Below are positions 18,981-26,437 of a stretch of DNA of 64,000 nucleotides, piece after piece. Made by a program: the position numbers and the translations under genes. The stretch spans positions 310,001-374,000 of the forward strand of contig NZ_JBBOBR010000002.1 in NCBI RefSeq assembly GCF_038002165.1, read 5' to 3'. Numbering within the stretch: the stretch's first letter is position 1; each line of letters begins with the position of its first letter. The stretch comes from Cytobacillus sp. FSL H8-0458 (lineage in GTDB: Bacteria; Bacillota; Bacilli; Bacillales; Cytobacillaceae). The notes beneath the pieces were generated by a model. The model saw nothing but the letters and a program-made list of their open reading frames with translations, was not told the origin of the DNA and did not search any database.

Positions 18981-19591
18981 TTTCTCTTTCTAATTTTTCT
19001 CATTTGAAGATTGATTTTCTCTTCTGGAGTCAAGCTAGTTTCTTCTTTCTTATTAACACGTTTATCTTTTAGCGCTTCATCTCCTCCATCTTCATACTTG
19101 TTTACCCATTGATAGACTTGTTGGTAAGAAACATTATAAGTATTAGCTGCTTCTTGATAATCTTTTCCGTTCCCCAAGCAATCAATTGCAATTTGTATTT
19201 GTTCTTTCCAAGTCGTTTTTCTTCCCTTAGTCATAGAGCTCGTCCTTCCTGGTGATGTATCCTTTAAATCTCTATGACTATTATACTTCTTTATCCAATC
19301 ACTAAGGACAGAAGCATTTGATATTTCATACAATCTAGCAACCTCACTTAGAGAATACTCCCCAGACAGACAATCTCTAATGGCAGCTAGCTTCAATTCC
19401 TTAGAATACTTTTTCCAAGTGGAAGACTCTTTTAGACCTTCTAAACCACATTTATCATACTTGTGTTTCCAGTCCAAAATAGTTGAATGGTGCACGTTAT
19501 ATTTTAACTCAAGTTCATATGTTGAATAATCCTTGTCTAATTCCTTTAATATCTTGTATTTCTCCTCTACAGAGTAAGATCTTTTGGACAT
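18977..19591 (-). CDS. IS150-type transposase orfA
   Basis: DNA-binding subunit of an IS3-family transposase, 204 aa, with two helix-turn-helix units (about residues 5-60 and 115-175) of the kind that bind terminal repeats. The frame is intact and ends in a basic MRKIRKRK tail at the orfB overlap. IS3 elements normally make the active OrfAB fusion by programmed frameshifting; no strong A-run is seen at the junction. Because orfB is dead, this protein could at most act as a repressor of related copies elsewhere. Confidence 0.85.
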   Translation of the reverse strand: MSKRSYSVEEKYKILKELDKDYSTYELELKYNVHHSTILDWKHKYDKCGLEGLKESSTWKKYSKELKLAAIRDCLSGEYSLSEVARLYEISNASVLSDWIKKYNSHRDLKDTSPGRTSSMTKGRKTTWKEQIQIAIDCLGNGKDYQEAANTYNVSYQQVYQWVNKYEDGGDEALKDKRVNKKEETSLTPEEKINLQMRKIRKRK

Positions 19592-19693
19592 AATAAATAC
19601 TCCCCCATAAGCGACCAGATTTTATTTTAATCTGTCTACCTAAAGGGGAGCATATCAAAATTTTATATTATGATTTAGGCGGTGTTTTTTCTT

Positions 19694-20293
19694 TTGGATA
19701 GGAGTTCATATCCATATTTAAAATAATGGAAAACTAATTAAATTTAGCAAAATGTAAAAGTGATAAATCAATCAATATCAGATGATTATATATCGATATT
19801 TAATGCTTGACAAAACCTGGATAAAATGGCTTAGAAAAGCGACAGATTAATTGGTTTTCTCTCTGCCTCTAGGCTGGCAATGAGCGGGAGGGATGGATGG
19901 ATTTAGAAGGAAAAAAGAGGATTCTAGATATAGACGGATATTTAATGTAAGTAACATTAGATCGTCATAATTTTTAGCAACCTTGAAAGCACCAAAAGCA
20001 TCTTATTTTTAGTAACATAAGTTTACCAGACCAAATTAGACCATTAGAAAGGATCAATGTATATCTTTAAAAATTTCTTTTGTAATGGACACAAGAGAAT
20101 AAAAGCTCCCATTAAACGAAATCATCAGGTTAGATTGAATCGTTCTGTCAAGTTAGCTGTTATCAGAATTCAAATAATGAGTTATTAAGCTTAATACGCT
20201 TTTAGGTATAATTAACCTACCGCCCCCTAATCACAGGGGATAGGTAGGTTTTTTATAACCGGGGGTCAGTCATCATGCCTCTAGTTCTTATTT
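19694..20293. other. Intergenic stretch right of the IS
   Basis: About 600 bp without a convincing gene. A short open fragment ending at about 20187 on the plus strand (GHKRIKAPIKRNHQ...) lacks a start and looks like a gene remnant of unknown family. A terminator follows at 20214-20256. Nothing else is recognisable. Confidence 0.5.
20214..20256. terminator. Intrinsic terminator
   Basis: AACCTACC pairs with GGTAGGTT, with an inner CCCC/GGGG stem, followed by TTTTTTAT on the plus strand. On the minus strand it would lie about 40 bases past the stop of the gene at 20294, with a weaker T tail (TTAATTAT), so it may serve both sides. Confidence 0.75.
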
Positions 20294-22708
20294 TTAGCTT
20301 TTTTGCATAGTCCTCTTACGTTTTTGCCTCCACCTTTTATGCTGTAATCTAAACTGTGATGGGTTTGTGACAAGCTTAACTAATTGTCTTAACAACCAGT
20401 TTTCTATTTTAACATACTCCTTTTCGATAACCATTCGCTGTTTATTTACCGGACTTTTTTTATGTTGATTGTTTTTATTTCCCTCTATTTTATTTTCGGT
20501 TTGCTTTGGATTCTGCTCACTTTTTTTCACTGGAGCCTCACTAGTTTTATGAACTACAGCTTTTGTTACTTGGTTATTTTTTATACTTGGATCTGAACCA
20601 TTTTTAGTTTCCTTTTTTTGTTGGCCAATATTAATGGACTGGTTCTTTGGATTAGTCTCCTTCATTTGCAAAAAATAAGTCCTATATCTATCATACAAAG
20701 GTGAGCTTAAGGAAATTTTCCGTTCATTATCAAAATTATATTTTAATGAAACTTTCCCCGGAAAATTCAAAGTGTAAAAACGGAAATCTAATGTCCTTCG
20801 AAACCTCTCCCCGTTATCTCCCTTTACTACCTGTGAGTTAGTCTTTGCAAATGAATAAAAGTCAGTAATAAGGTAATGAAAAAACTTCTGTACCTTTTTT
20901 CTATCTACTGTAAATAGGTTATTTAAAGTGCTTATGGCTTCATCAGTTGTTTTTACATTCTTATTCACACCAGGAATTCCATAAAATACTTCACCAACAT
21001 ATAATACTGGTTTATACCACATCATGGCCTGAAGTCCTACCCCTGAATTTATTAACAATATAGCGTCAGACAATTCAATTAAGTCTTTAATATGTGTATT
21101 ATCATCTACAAATTTAATTTTTTCTGAGGGATTGTGGCTTTCTAAAGGATGCTTCTTGGCAAGAATTACCCATTCTTCTCCTAAACTGCTTTGCAATTCC
21201 TCTGTAAAAGCTACAAATTCATTCATAGATTTTACTGCACCTGAAAAATATTTAATCACAGTATCATTGGGTCTTTGAAAGGGAATAAATAAAACTTTTT
21301 GATTTTTAATATCCAATTTTTCTGCTAACTTGCTTCCACCTAGTCTTGAACCTTGCTCCTCAAGGTCTTCTTCAGTAAAATAGGTTTCTTCAAAATACTT
21401 TTCAACCTTTTCAATTTGTTCCACACTTAATTCCTTATCCCAATTTTCAAATGAGTAGGAGTCGCTATCTGCATTAAAGCCATTACTATCAAAGAAAAAG
21501 GAATCCTTTAAGGCACCTCTTTCAAATACAATTAGGGGTATCTCCTCTTCTTTTAATAATTTATAAACTGCTAATCTTCTTTCATTAGCATAAGGATTGT
21601 GTAAAAAAACGCGATCAATTGAGGTATCTTTAATATATTTCACCATACTTTGTGCATCTTGAAAATCAAACTCAGACCTGTAGTCCACTTCTCCTAGATG
21701 TGGAATAATTTGCCAAAGTGAATTAAAGAATGGAGTATTCTTTCTTCCTAATGCCAGCGACTTTCCTTTATATATATCAGGAAGAGGAGTGGGATGGATA
21801 CCAGTTTCATCAAACTTTTTCATTTTATCTACTAACAATTTACGATTATTAATATTAGATCCCCTATATTTTGAACCTTTAACAATTGGTTCATGCCATA
21901 TATGAGCTAAGAAAATACCTTTAGCAAACAATATGTCACCATATAGACGGAACATACTCCGAAAACCTTCATATTTATTTGCATTCCAATGTTTAAAGTC
22001 CTCATAATATTTTGTTGGGCGTATAAATTTATTATTTATTGTTATTGCCCTATGATTAAACTCAAAATCTTCAAACCCATGTCCAAAGAAGTCTTTATCA
22101 TGACCACCTATCGATAGATAATGTGATCTATTAATGACAATAGCTGACGTTCCAGGAGCTAGGAAAGAAATAATATCTTTATCTTCTTCTAATAAGTATT
22201 GAAAGAAACGTGATTTTCTTTCATCGTTAGGAGTATTTTTATAAATTTTACTTCCTTCTTCTGATAGATAAATACATGGAACCATTAAAATTTCAGCACT
22301 ATTTTCCCTTAGCTTTTGTATTTCTATCTCCATTAACAGCTCTTCATAGAACCCCTCATAAGGCAATAGGTCTACATCTTGAAAAAATAAGAATTCGGTA
22401 TTGCAATATATTGCACCTATGTCACGAGCTTTTCCTGCTGAAAATATTTCTGTTTTCGTATCAACATATAAATAATCATTATTGTTAAGATTACATATTG
22501 ATTGAAGTTCTTCAGAGATATTATCTGGACTTCCACTATCAACTAAGAAGAACTTTACTCCATTTGGCAGCTTGACATTAAATAGGTTTTTAACTCTCTC
22601 TAAAGCATCTTTACGGTCAATAGAGTACCTAAATGGAATAATTACCCCAAGAATTCCTTTTTTATCCTTTTTGTTGTTCTTAAAATATTTTATATTTCTT
22701 AATCTCAT
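20294..22708 (-). CDS. GT2 glycosyltransferase fused to a Kps-type capsule-synthesis domain
   Basis: Large cytoplasmic protein of 804 aa, last gene of the exporter unit. Residues about 18-270 form a GT2 (GT-A) domain: GVIIPFRYS start, a LFFQDVDLLPY stretch holding the metal-binding acidic motif, and GHGFEDFEFNHRA, as in chondroitin-synthase-like polymerases. Residues about 350-650 resemble the capsule polysaccharide synthesis family (Pfam Capsule_synth, as in KpsS/KpsC): IVFERGALKDSFFFD, AKKHPLE, and LINSGVGLQAMMWYKPVLYVG. The last 120 residues are low-complexity, Lys- and Asn-rich, and end in a strongly basic segment that may bind membrane or polymer. It probably builds or primes the exported chain. 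The fusion and tail are unusual. Confidence 0.75.
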   Translation of the reverse strand: MRLRNIKYFKNNKKDKKGILGVIIPFRYSIDRKDALERVKNLFNVKLPNGVKFFLVDSGSPDNISEELQSICNLNNNDYLYVDTKTEIFSAGKARDIGAIYCNTEFLFFQDVDLLPYEGFYEELLMEIEIQKLRENSAEILMVPCIYLSEEGSKIYKNTPNDERKSRFFQYLLEEDKDIISFLAPGTSAIVINRSHYLSIGGHDKDFFGHGFEDFEFNHRAITINNKFIRPTKYYEDFKHWNANKYEGFRSMFRLYGDILFAKGIFLAHIWHEPIVKGSKYRGSNINNRKLLVDKMKKFDETGIHPTPLPDIYKGKSLALGRKNTPFFNSLWQIIPHLGEVDYRSEFDFQDAQSMVKYIKDTSIDRVFLHNPYANERRLAVYKLLKEEEIPLIVFERGALKDSFFFDSNGFNADSDSYSFENWDKELSVEQIEKVEKYFEETYFTEEDLEEQGSRLGGSKLAEKLDIKNQKVLFIPFQRPNDTVIKYFSGAVKSMNEFVAFTEELQSSLGEEWVILAKKHPLESHNPSEKIKFVDDNTHIKDLIELSDAILLINSGVGLQAMMWYKPVLYVGEVFYGIPGVNKNVKTTDEAISTLNNLFTVDRKKVQKFFHYLITDFYSFAKTNSQVVKGDNGERFRRTLDFRFYTLNFPGKVSLKYNFDNERKISLSSPLYDRYRTYFLQMKETNPKNQSINIGQQKKETKNGSDPSIKNNQVTKAVVHKTSEAPVKKSEQNPKQTENKIEGNKNNQHKKSPVNKQRMVIEKEYVKIENWLLRQLVKLVTNPSQFRLQHKRWRQKRKRTMQKS

Positions 22709-22761
22709 GAATTGTAATCCCCTTTTGCTATGATTAAATAATTCACATTTGCCATAACAAT

Positions 22762-24354
22762 TTACATTGGTTTTAAAATCATTTTTTTATCGTGTAAGTT
22801 TATAATTACCTCATAACCATTTATTAAAATGAGATAATCCTCTTCGCCGTTCTTAATAGAAGCTAATGTTAACAAATCATTTAAAAATGGATCTTCAATA
22901 TTAATATTTGAAACTATGATACTTTCTGCAAAATCATTTTCATCAAATATAATTCCAATATTTTCTCCATCATAGTATTGAATTTTTTTTCCGGTATCGT
23001 TAACTGATTCTCCAGTTAAACCTCGAAGACTAGATTTGACATCCATATATGGCATCCCAAGATGAGCAATATAAAAACTATAGGCAGCAGAAAACGTATT
23101 TGGTGTAAAAACTAAGATATCTTCTAAAAAAAACTTATTTATTTCAATATTTTTCTCAAGTAACTTAATTTCTTCTAAATTAACATACCCGGATACATGG
23201 TCAGTCTTTACCCTGTATAAATCTCCAGTTTCTTCAATAACCAAAACTGATGTGCCAAAGCTTATCGTGCTTCCCGTTTTTCTTAACTTTATATCAGAAT
23301 ACACTGTTGCAGGGTTTCCTATTACTATTCCATTTTTGTTTATTTCTTTATTTATTGTTTGTTCATTACTTTCAACTTTATTATTCATTTGATTATTATC
23401 TTTGCTAGCCTCTTTATACATATCCAAATCTACAAACATAAATAAAGTACTAGTAAGCAACAAAATGCAAATAAATATAATCTGTAGAGTTCCTTTAATT
23501 TGAATTAAAGGATCCTTTTTATTCCTTTTTTTAGAGGATCGTGTTTTACCTCTAAAAAACTCCTGCTGGTCAAATTGTTCTTGCAGCATTGTAGATCTGT
23601 AATCTTTCTTCTCTTTTTCACTCAAAGAATTAAACCACTCTATAAACTCTTTATATTCTTTTAGAACTTGTTTTTTATCACCAAACTGTTTAATCTCACC
23701 AAAATGAAGCCACAAAACTCTATCACAAAAAGAACGTATTTGGGAAATTGAATGACTAATAAAAAAGATAGTTTTTCCCTGTTTCTTGAATTCTTCCATT
23801 TTATTAATGCATTTTTGATAAAAGGTTTGATCCCCTACAGATAAGGCCTCATCGACAATTAACACATCTGGATTAGTATGGATAGAAATAGAAAAACCCA
23901 AACGGGACTTCATTCCACTTGAATAGTTTTTTACAGGCTGATACATAAAGTCACCAATATCTGCAAAGTCAATAATTAAGGGAGTTACTCTGTGGATCTC
24001 CTCTTTTCTTAAACCAAGCATCAAGCATTTTAGCTCAATATTTTCATAGCCAGTCAAATTATTATTTAGTCCGGCTGAAATAGCAATCAATGAACTTTCA
24101 CCATCAATTTGAACTTTGCCTTTCGTTGGTTCAACTACTTGTGCTAATAAGTTGGATAAAGTAGATTTACCAGAGCCATTTATCCCAATAACACCTATGC
24201 TTTCCCCTTCATTAACCTCAAAGGAAATATCTCTTAACGCAGAAAATTGCTTCGTTTTCTTTCTAATAGACAATAAATCCAATAATTTATCTGACTGCTT
24301 TTTATGGAAATTATAAGTTTTAGAAACATTAACAAACTTCACTTTTGGCTCCAT
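22762..24354 (-). CDS. tagH: Polysaccharide/teichoic acid ABC exporter ATPase, TagH-like
   Basis: ATPase of an ABC-2 polysaccharide exporter. The nucleotide-binding domain (1-250) has Walker A GINGSGKST at 58-66, signature YSSGM and Walker B DVLIVDEALSVGD. A single membrane helix follows near 283-305 (IIFICILLLTSTLFMFVDL), then an SH3-like extracellular domain about 340-400 (VYSDIKLRKTGSTISFG). The length of 530 aa and this tail match B. subtilis TagH (527 aa) and not the short Gram-negative KpsT (about 220 aa). It lies 18 bp downstream of a TagG-like permease gene. Cargo is inferred to be the Kdo-linked polymer encoded next door; ordinary wall teichoic acid is the alternative. Confidence 0.88.
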   Translation of the reverse strand: MEPKVKFVNVSKTYNFHKKQSDKLLDLLSIRKKTKQFSALRDISFEVNEGESIGVIGINGSGKSTLSNLLAQVVEPTKGKVQIDGESSLIAISAGLNNNLTGYENIELKCLMLGLRKEEIHRVTPLIIDFADIGDFMYQPVKNYSSGMKSRLGFSISIHTNPDVLIVDEALSVGDQTFYQKCINKMEEFKKQGKTIFFISHSISQIRSFCDRVLWLHFGEIKQFGDKKQVLKEYKEFIEWFNSLSEKEKKDYRSTMLQEQFDQQEFFRGKTRSSKKRNKKDPLIQIKGTLQIIFICILLLTSTLFMFVDLDMYKEASKDNNQMNNKVESNEQTINKEINKNGIVIGNPATVYSDIKLRKTGSTISFGTSVLVIEETGDLYRVKTDHVSGYVNLEEIKLLEKNIEINKFFLEDILVFTPNTFSAAYSFYIAHLGMPYMDVKSSLRGLTGESVNDTGKKIQYYDGENIGIIFDENDFAESIIVSNINIEDPFLNDLLTLASIKNGEEDYLILINGYEVIINLHDKKMILKPM

Positions 24355-24372
24355 GAATTATAAGCCCCCAAA

Positions 24373-25176
24373 TTACAAATAATCGACAAAACGTTTTCTA
24401 AACTTTAAATGTATTGTTGCGCCAAAAAATAAAATAAATAGAGTGAAACTCCAAAAGTAAAAAGTATAAGCTAAATCTTCAAAGAACCAGGTTTTAAACA
24501 AAAATGTATTGCGGAAACCTTCAATTAAATAATAAATCGGGTTTAATTTTAAAATGTTTTGTGCATATTCAGGAAGCCTGCCCGTATCCCATAAGATAGG
24601 CGTCAAATAAAATAACATTTTCATCATTGTTTGTAATAAAGAATGAATATCTCGTACAATTGTAGAGAACGTAGAAAATAACAGCGAAAATGAGTATAAA
24701 AAAATATATAAGCAAAATAAATAATAAATTATTTGAACGTAATATATACTAGGGTAAATACCATTCATTATTAATATAAATAATAATACGATTAACATAA
24801 TTATAAATGTAAAGCTATTACTTACGATGGTTACTGCAGGGAGTATACTTACAGGGAACTTCATTTTAGATACGAGCGATAGCCTTGAATAGACACTATT
24901 AGCACCTTGTGTAATGGATGGGTTAATAAAAAACCATGGTATTAATCCGCAAACCAGCCATACAAAAAAAGGAACATCACCTATTGGTTCTCCACCTCGT
25001 ATTCCCAATCCAAATACCAGCCAATAAATCAGTATTTGAACAGCTGGATTTAGAAATTGCCACAAAACACCCAAATAATGAAGAAGATACTTTCCTTTAA
25101 TATCGTAAAAAGCCAAACGGCATATTAAATTTATATTGAGCAATTGCTCTTTAAAAATCTGAAAAATTGAGCTCAT
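24373..25176 (-). CDS. tagG: Polysaccharide/teichoic acid ABC exporter permease, TagG-like
   Basis: ABC-2 type permease of about 267 aa with six hydrophobic segments. It pairs with the downstream ATPase to move lipid-linked polymer to the outer face of the membrane. It follows B. subtilis TagG closely by eye, for example LGVLWQFLNPAVQILIYWLVFG, VSKMKFPVSI and the end RKRFVDYL. ATG at 25176 (MSSIF) is chosen because AGGAAG lies 9 bases upstream; the longer frame would need a TTG at 25215 with no ribosome site. The promoter region holds a 19-base palindrome over the -10. Confidence 0.9.
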   Translation of the reverse strand: MSSIFQIFKEQLLNINLICRLAFYDIKGKYLLHYLGVLWQFLNPAVQILIYWLVFGLGIRGGEPIGDVPFFVWLVCGLIPWFFINPSITQGANSVYSRLSLVSKMKFPVSILPAVTIVSNSFTFIIMLIVLLFILIMNGIYPSIYYVQIIYYLFCLYIFLYSFSLLFSTFSTIVRDIHSLLQTMMKMLFYLTPILWDTGRLPEYAQNILKLNPIYYLIEGFRNTFLFKTWFFEDLAYTFYFWSFTLFILFFGATIHLKFRKRFVDYL

Positions 25177-25220
25177 ATTTATTAGCTTCCTAACCTTTTT
25201 TCTATATACCAACAAAACCC

Positions 25221-25239
25221 AAATGTTATTATAACATTT
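25221..25239 (-). promoter_or_regulatory. 19-base palindrome over an extended -10
   Basis: AAATGTTATTATAACATTT is a perfect palindrome about a single central base. On the minus strand it contains TGTTATAAT, an extended -10 for the tagG-like gene, 45 bases upstream of its start. A palindrome covering the -10 is a plausible operator. Confidence 0.5.
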
Positions 25240-25310
25240 AATTTCCCATTTCCCTCATTATCACGACTTCCATTTTAAGGAACCCCAAATAATAAAGGCA
25301 CTAAAAATCA

Positions 25311-25333
25311 ATAGGGAGTCTATTACTCCCTAT
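25311..25333 (-). terminator. Terminator of the kpsC pair
   Basis: ATAGGGAGT pairs with ACTCCCTAT, followed by TGATTTTTAG on the minus strand. The stem overlaps the stop codon region of the gene ending at 25323 and separates it from the exporter unit. Confidence 0.7.
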
Positions 25334-26420
25334 CGACAGATGAAGCAATTTTTCCAATTACCTCTTCTAAATCAAGCTTTTTTTTTGTAACAGGGTCAGC
25401 GTATTTTGGATAAAGGATATATGCACCTGCAAATAACTCTTCAATTGTTAAATTTCTTTTGCGCCGGCTAACCTTCTGTCGGTCATCTGTCAGTCCCCAG
25501 CCAGAATAAAAAGGAGCTCCCAATGTCGTTACAGAAATTCCCCTTAACAATGCTTCAAACCCTGAAAGCGATGTAATGGTATAAACATGGTCGATGGTCT
25601 GAAATGAATCTACTAAACTTAAGGGCTCTTCTATAACCTTCGCTAAATGCTTAACCTTACTCGGGTCTGACTGCATCGGTCTTCTGCCAGTCAAGACATC
25701 CGGATGTGGTTTGTATATAATCTCAGCATCAGAATTTTCAATACTTGCTAATTGAACTAAATCGTTATTAGTCCAATTCTTTTTACTGCCTTTCTTTAAA
25801 GAAGCATCATCTTCAACCTGGCCAATAACTAATATTCTCTTTCTGTCTTTAGGGCCATAGATTTCTTCGATATTCTTTTTTTCAACATGATTATATTTGC
25901 TGACACCTAATTTCATCAGCAAGTCTATACATGATTTTGCTCGTAACAATAGCTCTGGATTACTCGAGAAATCATAAAAATTTAAAATTTCTTCTAAATC
26001 ACATGATTTTGTTGAGTCGAAGTACATACCGGTTTTATCAATACATATAGAGTAGGGGGCTGTGTGCATGGATCCTAATCCGATTGATCTTATAAAACCA
26101 TCTTCTATTCTGTACAATGGAATATTGTGTATTTTGCTATACTTAGTGACCTCTTCATCCTCGTTTACACCCCAAAAAATAAATACCGAATTTGGATTCC
26201 TTTTTATCAGTGGCGTCAGTAAAAACGTCCACTGAGTAAAAGGAACAAACATTAATTTATACTCAGGAAAGAATGCTTCAATATAAGGTTGCTTCCATTT
26301 AGAAACTCTAAATACTATCGCTGTCTTTTTAATGTTGTTTTGTTTTTTTAATAAAATCCAATAAGATACTTTCAAAATAAATTGGACTAACATAATAAGT
26401 TTTTTTGCTCGTTTTTTCAT
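25323..26420 (-). CDS. KpsC-type single-module Kdo transferase
   Basis: Capsule_synth-family protein of 365 aa, equivalent to one module of KpsC. KpsC and KpsS are retaining beta-Kdo transferases that use CMP-Kdo to build the oligo-Kdo linker of ABC-exported capsules. Conserved blocks visible here are YRIEDGFIRSIGLG, RILVIGQVEDDAS, IIYKPHPDVLTG, TITSLSGFEALLRG and GAPFYSGWGLTDD. It closely parallels the N-terminal half of the full KpsC encoded 17 bp upstream, so it looks like a tandem duplicate of that module. Whether it adds one Kdo linkage type, or has another donor, is unknown. The N-terminus has a hydrophobic stretch (LIMLVQFILKVSYWILL) that could be a membrane contact. Confidence 0.82.
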   Translation of the reverse strand: MKKRAKKLIMLVQFILKVSYWILLKKQNNIKKTAIVFRVSKWKQPYIEAFFPEYKLMFVPFTQWTFLLTPLIKRNPNSVFIFWGVNEDEEVTKYSKIHNIPLYRIEDGFIRSIGLGSMHTAPYSICIDKTGMYFDSTKSCDLEEILNFYDFSSNPELLLRAKSCIDLLMKLGVSKYNHVEKKNIEEIYGPKDRKRILVIGQVEDDASLKKGSKKNWTNNDLVQLASIENSDAEIIYKPHPDVLTGRRPMQSDPSKVKHLAKVIEEPLSLVDSFQTIDHVYTITSLSGFEALLRGISVTTLGAPFYSGWGLTDDRQKVSRRKRNLTIEELFAGAYILYPKYADPVTKKKLDLEEVIGKIASSVDRE

Positions 26421-26437
26421 AATTTAATCCTTTTACT

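Larger units (their letters stand above)
17971..19693 (-). mobile_element. Decayed IS3-family (IS150-like) insertion sequence
   Basis: A 1.7-kb element with two transposase frames on the minus strand. It is bounded by 16-base inverted repeats, AAGAAAAAACACCACC at 17971-17986 and its near-perfect inverse at 19678-19693 (one mismatch). No target-site duplication is obvious. The orfB part carries a nonsense codon and has lost its first catalytic Asp, so this copy cannot move by itself. It lies between the LCP gene and the Kdo/Kps block. Confidence 0.85.
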
